A program made the position numbers and the translations under genes. The notes under the pieces are model-generated. The model did not search any database. It was not told the origin of the DNA and saw only the letters and a list, made by a program, of their open reading frames with translations. Below are positions 56,030 through 64,000 of a stretch of 64,000 nt of DNA, one piece after another; position 1 is the first letter of the stretch; each line of letters opens with the position of its first letter. Source of the DNA: Deinococcus sp. KNUC1210 (GTDB taxonomy: Bacteria; Deinococcota; Deinococci; Deinococcales; Deinococcaceae); contig NZ_CP092196.1 of the NCBI RefSeq assembly GCF_022344005.1, positions 372,001 to 436,000 on the forward strand. The letters run 5' to 3'.

Positions 56030-59000
56030 TTAATGCACCGCTCGTTCCTGGTACACCGGAAGCACCGTCAATCGCTGCGCCTGCACCGTCACTGCCCGCC
56101 CGCTGATGCGAGCCTCCCCAAACGCAATCAGCGCTGAGGCATCCCTCAATAACTGCCGGTGGGCTTCCCACAAATCCGGGCTGATGATCAGCTGCACGCG
56201 CGTGTGGCGATCTTCTAACACGAAAAACGCGAAGCCTCTGGCCGTGGGTGGCCGCTGCCTGGCAATCACCAAGCCCGCCGTCCACTGCTGCTGACCATGC
56301 CGGAGCTGCGCCAACGGCACGCATCCCAAGTCACGCAACCGGGCGCGATGCGCGTCCAGCGGATGCCGCCCTGCTTCCGAGTACCCTTTGGTGCGCAGAT
56401 CCAGCGACAGCAGCTCCTCTTCGCTCAACTCGGGCAGGAACGGCAGCTCTCCATTAGGTGTGAGCAGGGTTCGTTGTCCGGGCGGCCGAGCGTTGGCCAA
56501 CGCCGTCAGGGTATAGAACGCCGCTCGCCGCTGCATGCCCAGCCCATCGAAGGCACCTGCCTTCACCAGCGTCTGCAGGGCATCTCGCTGGATCGTCACA
56601 CGGTCATAAAACTCCTCAATGCTGCCAAAGCGACCGTGTACCAGCCGTTCCTGCACGATGCTTCGTACCGCATCGTCGCCTAACCCATCCACCTTCAGCG
56701 GCACTCGCACACTTCGCTCACTCTCCGCCCTAAAAGACACACCTGAGCGATTCACGTCAATGGGGGAGAGCGTCACGCCCCAGCGCCGCGCCTCCTGCGA
56801 CAGGGTGGCAGCAGGCCACATCCCCGGCGCTTCCGTCAACAGGCCCGCCAGGAACGCCGCCGGATGATGATGCCGCATCCACGCCGAGGCGTAACTGTGT
56901 TGCGCGAAGGCGTGCGCGTGACTCTCCGCGAAGCCATAGCCCCGGAACATCGCGCACATGGCGAACACCTCCTCGGCCTCCCAGGGGAATGCACCCGTCG
57001 TCCGGGCCGCCCCTTCCACGAAGGCCGCACGAAGCTGGGCCAGTTCTGCGTCGTCTTCCACCTTGCTCAGCCGACTCCGGAAGCGGTCCGCCTGCAGCCA
57101 GTCATACCCCGCGTAGTGCACCGCGAGCCGCAGAATCTGCTCCTGGAACATCAACGTCCCGTGCGTCGGCGCGAGGATCGTCTGAAGCGGCTCTGGCAAC
57201 TCGGGCACTGTTTCCTCGCCCCGTGCCCGCCGCACATACGGATGCACCGTCCCACTCTGAATCGGCCCTGGCCGCACCAGCGCAATCTGGTGCGCCAACT
57301 CCGTCAGGTTCTTCGGCTGCAACCGGGCAGTCATCTGCACCTGCGCGGGTGACTCGATCTGAAACAGCCCCATCGTGTCGCCGCTGGCAATCCGCGCCCA
57401 CACCTGCGGATCGTCCGGCAACTCCCCGTACTCCACCCAGCGCCCAGTCAGGCGGAGAACTTCTTCTCTCGCCCGCTCCAGCGCGGCCAACATTCGCAGT
57501 CCCAGCAGATCCAGCTTGATCAGCCCAAGTTTCTCGACATCGTCCTTGTCGAAGAACAGCAGCCGAATGCCTCCAGTGCTGCGCTGAAGCGGTGAGTAAT
57601 ACGTCAACGGCTTGGCCGACAGCACAGTCCCTCCGGAGTGCGGGGCCAGATGGCGGACGTGCTTGTGCTCAAACAAGGTCAGCAGCTCCAGCAGCGCGTT
57701 CTTCACAGGCGCATTCCCCAGCACCTCGGTGAACACCACCTCGGCGTCTCTGGCCCGGTGGGGGCGCAGCTGCCGGAAATCCCGCCCTAACGCCCGGCTC
57801 AGCCGGTCTCGCACCTCCGGCGGCAGGCCCAGCGCCCGGCCCAGGTCCTGCACCGCGCTCGGCAGCCGGTACGTGATGCGGTTGGCGACCATCGCCTCCC
57901 CACCGTTCATCCCCCAGCGTTCCTCCACCCACGCCAGCACGCTGTCCCGCCGACTCGACGCGATGTCGATGTCCACGTCCGGCATGCTGGACCGCCCGGT
58001 GTGCAGAAAGCGCTCAAACAGCAGGTTGTGCCGAATCGGGTCAGAGAGCGTGATGCCCAGCAGGTAACACAGCACTGACCCGGCAGCCGATCCGCGCCCT
58101 GCCGCCAGGATGCCGTGCTCCCGGCAGTGATCCGTGACTTCGGCAGCGGTCAGGAAGAACCCGGCCATGTCCAGCTGCGCGACGGTCGCCAGTTCTGCCG
58201 TGAGGCGCTGGGCAGCCTGTCCCAATACCTCAGCCGGGTATTTCCGAGGGAGTTCTGCCCGCACCCGTCCTTCGAGAAACGTCTGGGCGTCCACGCCGTC
58301 CGGCAGCTTCGGTTCCGGTGGGGTCAGACGTTCCGGCAGCAGATCGAGGGTACAGTCGCGGGCGATCTTCGTGGCATTCAGCAGCGCGTCCGGGTACGGG
58401 AGGTGCGTCCCCCAGTGCAGCGGGAACGCCACTTCCGGCGCATGGTTGCGGGGGCGCTCCGCGTGCGGGGTGTTCACGTCGATCCCGAGCCGTGCACATG
58501 TCAGCGCGTCCAGCAAGGGATATTCATTTGCCTCGCCCATGCAGATCTCCGGCACCGCCACGGTCGGCAATCCCTGCTCGCGGGCCAGGCCACGCAGGGA
58601 GGACAGTCGGCGCTGCTCGTGCGGGGCCGCACCGTGAAACAGCTGCACGTAGAGGCGAAACTGAAACGCCGCTCGGAGTGCCGTCAGGAGGCGCTGCACC
58701 ACCGGCAATTCTCGCCGCTCTCCCAGCACCGTCGGGAAGCCGCTCCGTCCACCGGTCAGACAGATCAAGTCCGCCGTGTCAGAAGTGAGCAGCTGCTCGA
58801 GCGGCATTCCCTCTGGACACGCCTGCTGGACGCTGGAAATGAGTTCGTTGAGCGCCTGATACCCCGTCCGGTTCTGTGCCAGCAGCACCAGCGGGAAGGC
58901 GTCCGCCTTGCCCTTCCCGGTCGGCAGCACAACAGGCACGGTTGCGCCGATCACCGCCCCCAGGCCATGCTCGCGGGCGGCCTCACACAGTTCCACCGCC

Positions 59001-59209
59001 CCCGCAACACTCACCCAGTCCACCAGCCCGACATGTGTATAGCCCCGCGACGCCGCCAGCTCTACCAGCCGCGCCGGAGACACGGTACTCCGCCCTTCGC
59101 TGAAGAATGACTGGCAACCCAGCAAGGCCTGGAGGGGCCGGACGGCCTGCTGAGATGTCCGGCGCGCGACCGGCGCTGGCTGTGCGAGACGTGACCGAGC
59201 ATCATCCAT
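56030..59209 (-). CDS. dnaE2: Error-prone DNA polymerase DnaE2
   Basis: DnaE2 is an alternative C-family polymerase that works with an ImuB-like partner in damage-induced mutagenesis. Catalytic Asp residues lie in MPDVDIDIASSRRD and GLIKLDLLGLRML. A finger domain, a helix-hairpin-helix region and a C-terminal OB fold (WTAGLVIARQRPPTARGFAF) follow, in 1059 residues. The PHP domain is degenerate: the metal-binding His pair is replaced (LLGCQSFFSEG) and DH becomes DW (GLVDWVS). So it should not bind metal there. ATG 59209 is preferred to TTG 59242. It follows DUF6504 and the ImuB-like gene. Confidence 0.9.
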   Translation of the reverse strand: MDDARSRLAQPAPVARRTSQQAVRPLQALLGCQSFFSEGRSTVSPARLVELAASRGYTHVGLVDWVSVAGAVELCEAAREHGLGAVIGATVPVVLPTGKGKADAFPLVLLAQNRTGYQALNELISSVQQACPEGMPLEQLLTSDTADLICLTGGRSGFPTVLGERRELPVVQRLLTALRAAFQFRLYVQLFHGAAPHEQRRLSSLRGLAREQGLPTVAVPEICMGEANEYPLLDALTCARLGIDVNTPHAERPRNHAPEVAFPLHWGTHLPYPDALLNATKIARDCTLDLLPERLTPPEPKLPDGVDAQTFLEGRVRAELPRKYPAEVLGQAAQRLTAELATVAQLDMAGFFLTAAEVTDHCREHGILAAGRGSAAGSVLCYLLGITLSDPIRHNLLFERFLHTGRSSMPDVDIDIASSRRDSVLAWVEERWGMNGGEAMVANRITYRLPSAVQDLGRALGLPPEVRDRLSRALGRDFRQLRPHRARDAEVVFTEVLGNAPVKNALLELLTLFEHKHVRHLAPHSGGTVLSAKPLTYYSPLQRSTGGIRLLFFDKDDVEKLGLIKLDLLGLRMLAALERAREEVLRLTGRWVEYGELPDDPQVWARIASGDTMGLFQIESPAQVQMTARLQPKNLTELAHQIALVRPGPIQSGTVHPYVRRARGEETVPELPEPLQTILAPTHGTLMFQEQILRLAVHYAGYDWLQADRFRSRLSKVEDDAELAQLRAAFVEGAARTTGAFPWEAEEVFAMCAMFRGYGFAESHAHAFAQHSYASAWMRHHHPAAFLAGLLTEAPGMWPAATLSQEARRWGVTLSPIDVNRSGVSFRAESERSVRVPLKVDGLGDDAVRSIVQERLVHGRFGSIEEFYDRVTIQRDALQTLVKAGAFDGLGMQRRAAFYTLTALANARPPGQRTLLTPNGELPFLPELSEEELLSLDLRTKGYSEAGRHPLDAHRARLRDLGCVPLAQLRHGQQQWTAGLVIARQRPPTARGFAFFVLEDRHTRVQLIISPDLWEAHRQLLRDASALIAFGEARISGRAVTVQAQRLTVLPVYQERAVH

Positions 59210-59229
59210 GCGTGCCACACTGAAGCGAA

Positions 59230-59499
59230 ATGGACGCAGCAAAACGACTGAAAACCGCGCTGAAGAAGCACTTCGGCGTGAAAGGCGACCATCTGGTAAT
59301 CCTGCCTGCGGGCGACGGTGTCATGGCGCGGGTCGGCCAGCTCCACTTCCGCTGCCCACCGCTGGGTGACGGGACGCTGGAAGTGTGGAATGGACGGCAT
59401 TGGCGCGACGTGCGGAATCTCCGGGAACTGGGGTTTGCCCTCTCGGAGACAGCCGGGCTGAGTGAGCCGCCGGAGCTGAGCACCTCCGGCCCGTCGTGA
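59230..59499 (+). CDS. Small protein on the opposite strand inside the mutasome, 89 aa
   Basis: The frame has good coding quality (MDAAKRLKTALKKHFGVKGD HLVILPAGDGV, then QLHFRCPPLGDGTLEVWNGR HW). It begins 20 bp from the dnaE2 ATG and ends 7 bp from the stop of the DUF6504 gene. It thus fills the whole gap between those two genes in the opposite direction. A basic helix at the start and a beta domain are suggested. No family is known to me. Transcription of the mutasome through dnaE2 would run antisense to it. Confidence 0.5.
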   Translation: MDAAKRLKTALKKHFGVKGDHLVILPAGDGVMARVGQLHFRCPPLGDGTLEVWNGRHWRDVRNLRELGFALSETAGLSEPPELSTSGPS

Positions 59500-59506
59500 C
59501 ACGCCG

Positions 59507-59752
59507 TCAGTCCTGAATGGCCGCCAGCCACCACCGGCCCCCCGGTCGGTCCTCGACGTGCAACTCCGCTGTCAGCCGTCCCGCTTCCACCCGGTAACAC
59601 CGCCGTGGGCTTTCCTTGCGCCACCACTGTCCCCCATACAACCAGCCTTCGACCACCGCCGTGATCGTATACACCTGATGGCGAAAACGGAAGCGCCGGG
59701 GGAGGCCCTGCGGGTCGATCTGCACCTCGATCAGCTCCAGAATGGCCTTCAT
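59507..59752 (-). CDS. DUF6504-family protein, 81 aa
   Basis: Small proteins of this family occur beside, or fused to, ImuB-type polymerases. Conserved features seen here are PRRFRFRHQVYTITAVVEGW, the WWR...RRCYRVEA segment and the closing WWLAAIQD. Its ATG overlaps the ImuB-like stop (ATGA), so the two are translationally coupled. A structural role in the mutasome is likely but unproven. Confidence 0.8.
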   Translation of the reverse strand: MKAILELIEVQIDPQGLPRRFRFRHQVYTITAVVEGWLYGGQWWRKESPRRCYRVEAGRLTAELHVEDRPGGRWWLAAIQD

Positions 59753-60969
59753 GCCTCACGCTCCACCGAGACGAGGAGAAAGGACTCGAGCTCACTGGCA
59801 AGTGCCGGAAGGGTGAGCTGTGCGCTGGGCCGCTCGCTGCCGCTGAGCCAGTCCACCCAGACGTACTGCGCGTCATGCACATACGCCTGCGTGTCCCGCC
59901 ACTGTACCTTCACCAGCGCCTGTGGGAAGCGGTCCAGCACCTCCCGCACCGCGTCCAGTTCCTTCACACCCGGCCAAAGTCCCACCTGCCTGCTCGCCTG
60001 CGAGAAGCCACTCAGCTGCACCGTCAAAGTGTCAATGCCCAGTGGCAATGCCTGCGTGTCACTGAGCGTCAGCAGCGCTGTGCGGATCAACCCTGACGCG
60101 TCGAGCGGCCACTTGGGTTTCCGGGTGGCACTCAGGCGGCCACCGAGCGTATCGGCATGAACACTCAGGTACGCCGCGGTACGGCCCCGCAGATCTTCCA
60201 GCAGGCCCGGCACCAGATCACGCAGCGCCGCCTCCGCCTGCCCTGGCTCTTCCAGCGGCGCATCGAACGCCAAGTTGACCGCAAGCACCTCGCCCGGTTG
60301 CCAGCGCTGCACCGCCCTGGTGCGCTCACCTCTGACAAACCGGGTCAGGCGCGTACTGAGTGGTGCACCCAGAAAGGCCGCCCGCTGCGCCACTTTCCAG
60401 GCCAGCAGATCCCCCAGGCACCGCAGACCGAGAAAGGACAACCGCTCGGTGAGCGGTGCACCGATTCCAAGGACCCAGAGATGCTGGAGCGGCGTGATCG
60501 CCAGCAGCGGCTGTTCGGCGCTGCCGACAATGTCCTTGACTTCGCCCGGTTTGGCCCGCAGCGCGGCCAGCTGTGCCACTTCCTGACTGTCCGCCACGCC
60601 CACCGGAACCTGCAGACTCACCGCGAGTTCCCGAGCTGCCTGCAGGGACAGCTTCAGAAACACTGTGCCCTGCTGCGTGGACTCGATCCGGTCCGAGAAG
60701 CGGCTGTACAGCAGCTCTAGAAATTCGCGCCACGCGGTTGCCAGCACCGGGCCGCTCAGCACCTCCACGTGCAGGTCCGGGCAGCGGCTCAGCGCCGCGC
60801 TCTCCCGCATACCTACGGCGACGCCCGCCTTCGCAGCGAGGTCGTTGACGTGCTCGATGCGGCGACTGCCCTCCCCCAGAACCGCGACAGGCCGGCCGGG
60901 GTGTCGTCTGGCAACGACTTCCCGTGCCCACGGTGTCAGCGACACGCAGGCAATCAGGACCGAGGACAT
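59749..60969 (-). CDS. imuY: ImuB-like (ImuY) inactive Y-family polymerase
   Basis: The protein (406 aa) aligns along its length with Y-family polymerases but lacks their catalytic acids. The VDMD motif is replaced by ACVS (VLIACVSLTPWA), and the SVDEA motif is missing (STQQGTVFLKLS). This is the hallmark of ImuB/ImuY proteins, which act as adaptors bringing DnaE2 to the clamp. A helix-hairpin-helix region (LWVLGIGAPLTERL) and a C-terminal part follow. It starts where lexA ends (60969) and overlaps the DUF6504 gene. The ImuY name follows the Deinococcus cassette and is by analogy. Confidence 0.85.
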   Translation of the reverse strand: MSSVLIACVSLTPWAREVVARRHPGRPVAVLGEGSRRIEHVNDLAAKAGVAVGMRESAALSRCPDLHVEVLSGPVLATAWREFLELLYSRFSDRIESTQQGTVFLKLSLQAARELAVSLQVPVGVADSQEVAQLAALRAKPGEVKDIVGSAEQPLLAITPLQHLWVLGIGAPLTERLSFLGLRCLGDLLAWKVAQRAAFLGAPLSTRLTRFVRGERTRAVQRWQPGEVLAVNLAFDAPLEEPGQAEAALRDLVPGLLEDLRGRTAAYLSVHADTLGGRLSATRKPKWPLDASGLIRTALLTLSDTQALPLGIDTLTVQLSGFSQASRQVGLWPGVKELDAVREVLDRFPQALVKVQWRDTQAYVHDAQYVWVDWLSGSERPSAQLTLPALASELESFLLVSVEREA

Positions 60970-61621
60970 TACTCGTGCCTCGGCAGCTCACTCAGTCGGC
61001 TGACGCGGGGCCTCGGCAGGCCGATCACACCCAGCATCCGGCCTTGCACCTGCACGTCCTCCGCCAGATACACCATGCGCGAGAACAACGGATTTTCGCT
61101 CAGCAACGTCACCTCATCCCCGAAGCGGTAGAGGCGCTTGAGCGTCGCGGCCTGTTCGCCGGGAATCAGCACCACGGCCACCTCTCCGTCGAGGACCTCC
61201 TGCGTCGGGCGAACGAGGACATAATCGCCCGGCATCACCCCGATGCCGATCATGCTCTCCCCCGGACTTCCAGCAGGTAATCCCCGTCGCGGTGCCCCAG
61301 CAGCTCTTCCAGATGGCGCACCGCCCGGCCAGGCGTCTGCTCGGCATGACCGGGCGGCCCGGCAGCGATCTCACCATAGACCGGAATGCCGACCCGGATG
61401 GCCGCGCGACCCTCATCGGTCAGACCGAGATCGCCATGCTTGCCGGTTGCCTTGGTAATCAGGGCCAGCGTTCGCAGGGCATCGAGATGCACCTGGATGC
61501 GCGGTCGACTCAGGCCCAGTTCGGCCGCGAGGTCTCCGACGGTCACGCTGCCCTGCGTCAGCGAGAGGCGGTGCAGGGCGGTGAGGAGTTCCAGACGGCG
61601 AGGCGTCAGACCTGGGGGCAT
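60969..61621 (-). CDS. lexA: LexA-type repressor (one frameshift)
   Basis: LexA represses damage-inducible genes and cleaves itself when RecA is activated. The N-terminal winged helix (LTQGSVTVGDLAAELGLSRP) is followed by the cleavage site GEIAAGPP (Ala-Gly). The catalytic Ser lies in RGESMIGIG and the Lys in ATLKRLYRF. The frame is lost at a C5 run on the plus strand (61259-61263), exactly before the Ser. One added base restores EVRGESMIGIG and a protein of 217 residues. It follows the 98-aa gene by 3 nt and precedes the ImuB-like gene, so it should autoregulate the cassette. Confidence 0.85.
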
Positions 61622-61624
61622 CGC

Positions 61625-61921
61625 TCAGGCCTCCGAGGGGTCGAAGTCCGCCAGCGTTTCGCCGATCAGTTCTCCGATGACGGCCTTCACCTCTTCGGCG
61701 GGTTTGAGGCCCACCAGTTCGATGCTGGGCGCGTGGGCTTCCCGGAAGATGATGGTGGCGTCTGGGGAGCGTTGTTCGAGTTCGGCGGTCAGGGGACCTT
61801 TGAGGAAGGCGATGGAGTGCTCGGCCGGAATGCCGGGGATGATTTTGACGTTCTGGCCGCTGCCGGTGGTTCTGGGTCGGTCGCCGGCGATCTTGATGGT
61901 GATGGACTGTCCGCTGCTCAC
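61625..61921 (-). CDS. Unknown first gene of the mutasome operon, 98 aa
   Basis: GTG 61921 has a GGAGG site and follows a promoter at 61939-61968. The protein (SSGQSITIKIAGDRPRTTGS, IPAEHSIAFLKGPLTAELEQ, EEVKAVIGELIGETLADFDP) is acidic, beta-rich at the start and helical at the end, with no recognised domain. As the leading gene of a LexA-ImuY-DnaE2 operon it is likely to have a role in damage response, but no function can be assigned from sequence. Confidence 0.65.
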   Translation of the reverse strand: MSSGQSITIKIAGDRPRTTGSGQNVKIIPGIPAEHSIAFLKGPLTAELEQRSPDATIIFREAHAPSIELVGLKPAEEVKAVIGELIGETLADFDPSEA

Positions 61922-61938
61922 GGGGCACCTCCAGCTCG

Positions 61939-61975
61939 ACTGTACACCGACCCGGTAACAAATGTAAACGGGTCG
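61939..61975 (-). promoter_or_regulatory. Mutasome promoter with overlapping palindrome (candidate LexA operator)
   Basis: On the minus strand TTTACA (61963-61968) is followed after 18 bp by TACAGT (61939-61944). The inverted repeat CGACCCG-N14-CGGGTCG spans 61948-61975 and covers the -35 box and spacer. A repressor bound there would exclude RNA polymerase. LexA is encoded in the operon itself, so autoregulation is plausible, but the site is not proven. Confidence 0.55.
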
Positions 61976-62010
61976 AATTGAAACGGTCTTCACCCTTCAA
62001 GCGGGACGGT

Positions 62011-62613
62011 TCAGGCAGGCAGCACTGTCAGCAGCCCCGGCTGCCAACTGGACGCGGCTGCTCGTTTCGCCTGCGCGGGTGCGCCGTACAGCCACGCTTC
62101 CAGATCCCGCGTCAGTAACAACGCCGGAGCACGATCATGCGCCCCATCCAACTCTGCAGGCGCAGGTCGCGTCATCACGGTGCAGCTCGCCGTTCCGTCC
62201 TCCGTACAGTTCCACAGCCCCGCCGCCAGCAGTGGCAAGCCATCCGGACGAGCAATCCGAACCTTCGTCTTCACGCCAGTCTGCAGGATCGGCCACTCAA
62301 AAAAGCAGCTGATGGGGATGACGGCCCGGCGGCTCCGGAACGGCTGCGCGAATGCCCGACTGCGCTCCACCGTCTCGATCCGGGCATTGAACATCGCGTA
62401 CTTCTTGACTTCGTCTTCCGTCATACGTTCCGGAATCAACCCCTAGCGGGCGAGCGGCGCATCGTACCCCTCCGCACCCGGCCGGATCACTCGGAGCTGG
62501 TCTGTGGGCCGAATCTCTCTGCGATCGAGCGCTCGCCACCCGAATGGCCCGAACAGCTTCGTGAGGGCCGCGACCGCTTTGGGCGTAAACAGATCCTCGG
62601 CACGGCCACACAT
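62011..62613 (-). CDS. SRAP-domain protein (YedK/HMCES type) with an in-frame stop
   Basis: SRAP proteins crosslink to abasic sites in single-stranded DNA through Cys2. The 200-codon frame starts MCGRAEDLFTPK, has the Asn of FNARIETV, the Glu of SCFFEW and the His of DGAHDRAP, so all catalytic residues remain. The conserved RWGLIP motif reads R-stop-GLIP, because the Trp codon has become TAG at 62443-62445. A G-to-A change or a base-calling error would explain it. AGGAG lies before the ATG. It is upstream of the mutasome on the same strand, a fitting place for a damage-response protein. Confidence 0.75.
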
Positions 62614-63077
62614 CAGCGCGCTCCTGGTACAGATGGGCGAACCGAAATCCGGGCAGGCGCCCGCAGAACACCTTGCATTCGACGTAGCCGAAGGATGTTC
62701 ATGCGCGCAAGAGGAGTTCTAGAAACGTTTGCTGCTGCCACTGCAGTTCCTCTGGAACTTGTTTCTGCGTCAGCGTACTCGCGAAGGTCTCGCCGAAAGA
62801 GAACGGCTCGCTCGCCGACGCCTGCCGAGGTGCTTGCGAACAGTTGGACTCGACCTAGTGCAAACACCAACGCTCCTCCTCCCTGGTCATCTGGCTACTC
62901 ATCCATGCCATCTGGCTAGGTGTGGTTCAAGGACGAACACGAGAACATAAGCGTCGCGCTCATCCTCTCGCATAGTGAGGACGCAGGGGTCCTCATCTGG
63001 GGTGTCTGAGGCCGATGCATCTGTTTGCTCCATCAGCCGCTGTGCTGCGGAGGGTGTCTGCGCGAAGGAAGTCATTG
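62614..63077 (+). other. Intergenic region, no supported gene
   Basis: Frames here have poor codon quality and no recognisable domain. A short direct repeat (CATCTGGCTA, twice near 62887-62915) is the only feature seen. The ribosome site of the permease gene (AAGGAAG) ends the region. Confidence 0.35.
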
Positions 63078-64000
63078 ATGACCCGTTCAACGTCCGCCCC
63101 CGCTCGCCTCCATCCCCTTTGCACCTGGCTGCTTCAAAGCCAGAGCGCATCCTCAGACAGCCCACAGACCTCGGAACACCAGCCACACAAAACGAGTCCC
63201 TGGTGGCAGGTAATGTGCCTGACGGGCGTGGACTATTTCTCCTCTCTGGGGTACGCGCCAGGCATCGCCGTTCTCGCGGCGGGTGCGCTGTCGCCCATCG
63301 CCACCCTGGTGCTGGTGCTGCTGACGCTCTTTGGAGCGCTTCCGGTGTATCGCCGGGTCGCGGCCGAAAGCCCGCACGGCGAAGGCTCGATTGCCATGCT
63401 CGAACGCCTGCTCCCCCGATGGGGCGGCAAACTGTTCGTCCTGACGCTGCTGGGCTTTGCCGTCACCGACTTCATCATCACCATCACGCTGTCGGCCGCT
63501 GATGCGGCGGCGCATCTGGTACAAAACCCGGCTTTTCATACAGCGCTGGCGGGCGGCAATGTCTGGCTGACCCTGCTGCTGGTGGCGCTGCTGGGGGCAG
63601 TCTTCCTGAAAGGCTTCAAAGAAGCGGTCGGCATCGCGGTGGTGCTGGTCGCGGTGTATCTGGGCCTGAATGCCACGCTAATGGTGCGCGGCATCCTGGA
63701 GGTGTTGCACCATCCGGACGTCTGGGGCCACTGGAGAGCGGCGCTGTTCACCGGGCACAGCAGCGTGTGGTCGCTGCTGGGGGTGGCGCTGCTGGTGTTT
63801 CCGAAGCTGGCGCTGGGCATGTCCGGCTTCGAGACGGGTGTGGCGGTCATGCCGCTGATCCGGGGGAAGGCGACCGACATCGAGGCGCTCCCGGCGGGAC
63901 GGATCGCCGGGGCTCAGACACTGCTGCTGACAGCAGCGGTCATCATGAGTAGCTTTCTGCTGGTCTCTAGCTTGGTGTGTACCCTGCTGATTCCGGCGTC
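63078..64000 (+). CDS. APC-type amino-acid permease (truncated by the window)
   Basis: The frame starts at ATG 63078 after AAGGAAG and stays open to the window end (about 307 residues). After a polar tail comes [29 protein letters not shown], a typical first helix of a subgroup of APC permeases with the unwound GxxxS/G region. At least seven hydrophobic segments follow ([20 protein letters not shown] is the loop after helix 2). The substrate is not known; amino acids or potassium-linked transport are possible. It is unrelated in function to the mutasome. Confidence 0.8.
   Translation, partial: MTRSTSAPARLHPLCTWLLQSQSASSDSPQTSEHQPHKTSPWWQVMCLTGVDYFSSLGYAPGIAVLAAGALSPIATLVLVLLTLFGALPVYRRVAAESPHGEGSIAMLERLLPRWGGKLFVLTLLGFAVTDFIITITLSAADAAAHLVQNPAFHTALAGGNVWLTLLLVALLGAVFLKGFKEAVGIAVVLVAVYLGLNATLMVRGILEVLHHPDVWGHWRAALFTGHSSVWSLLGVALLVFPKLALGMSGFETGVAVMPLIRGKATDIEALPAGRIAGAQTLLLTAAVIMSSFLLVSSLVCTLLIPA

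Noticed and set aside
58115..59110. 331-codon plus-strand frame
   Set aside because: It is antisense to dnaE2, with Arg/Gln/His-rich composition typical of shadows.
62437..62450. Match of the SRAP stop region (AATCAACCCCTA) to the 20-bp repeat family
   Set aside because: It lies inside a conserved coding motif where one base substitution explains the sequence; the resemblance is probably chance.
62887..62915. Direct repeat CATCTGGCTA
   Set aside because: Only two short copies without flanking structure; not meaningful on its own.
1..64000. CRISPR array, tRNA or rRNA genes, and the Deinococcus RDRM palindrome
   Set aside because: None was seen: no regularly spaced identical repeats, no cloverleaf or rRNA-like sequence, and no clear TTATGTCAT-type palindrome in front of the repair genes.

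Overview
The window looks like part of a Deinococcus replicon, probably an accessory one (a plasmid, megaplasmid or island). Four things point there. The DNA is GC-rich. At least eleven genes have a TANNNT -10 box only 5-9 nt before the start codon, as in the leaderless transcripts common in Deinococcus. A LexA / ImuB-like / DUF6504 / DnaE2 mutagenesis cassette is present. IS200/IS605, IS630, IS982, IS3 and IS701-type elements and relics are dense. This assignment is inference; no rRNA, tRNA or core housekeeping gene is present.

Layout. 0-9.5 kb: IS630 and TnpB elements, a CHASE4-GGDEF-EAL signalling protein, small orphan genes and relics of IS3, IS701, a tyrosine recombinase and a GH13 enzyme. 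9.8-15.5 kb: a glycine-rich surface protein, a secreted HNH nuclease overlapped by a small gene, and an aminoglycoside-phosphotransferase-like kinase. 15.6-24 kb: a SIMPL protein, two TPR/winged-helix regulators (one cut by an IS200/IS605 element), a tyrosine phosphatase, two AT-rich orphan genes and repeated TGCTCA-type motifs. 23.9-25 kb: DNA polymerase IV. 25-27 kb and 47.3-49.9 kb: two copies of a hypothetical / response regulator / flavin reductase locus, the first decayed.

27.2-34.4 kb: an AraC-type regulator divergent from a binding protein, two permeases and a large glycoside hydrolase. 35-45 kb: a six-gene mannoside operon (ABC ATPase, permease, binding protein, GH125, GH38, ROK kinase) divergent from a LacI regulator, with a readable operator and promoter. 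45.5-47.1 kb: a TPR diguanylate cyclase. 50-55.5 kb: an inverted pair of IS630-derived MITEs around a small gene, an IS982 transposase, a family of ~20-bp repeats and orphan genes. 56-62.6 kb: the mutasome (98-aa protein, LexA, ImuB-like, DUF6504, DnaE2) with an SRAP-domain gene upstream. The right edge is the start of an APC-type permease.

One feature runs through the whole window: eight otherwise sound genes carry frameshifts that a single added base, nearly always in a short homopolymer, would repair. These genes include lexA, the AraC regulator, the glycoside hydrolase (twice) and the diguanylate cyclase. This looks more like sequencing error than real decay, so those genes are annotated at their reconstructed extents.
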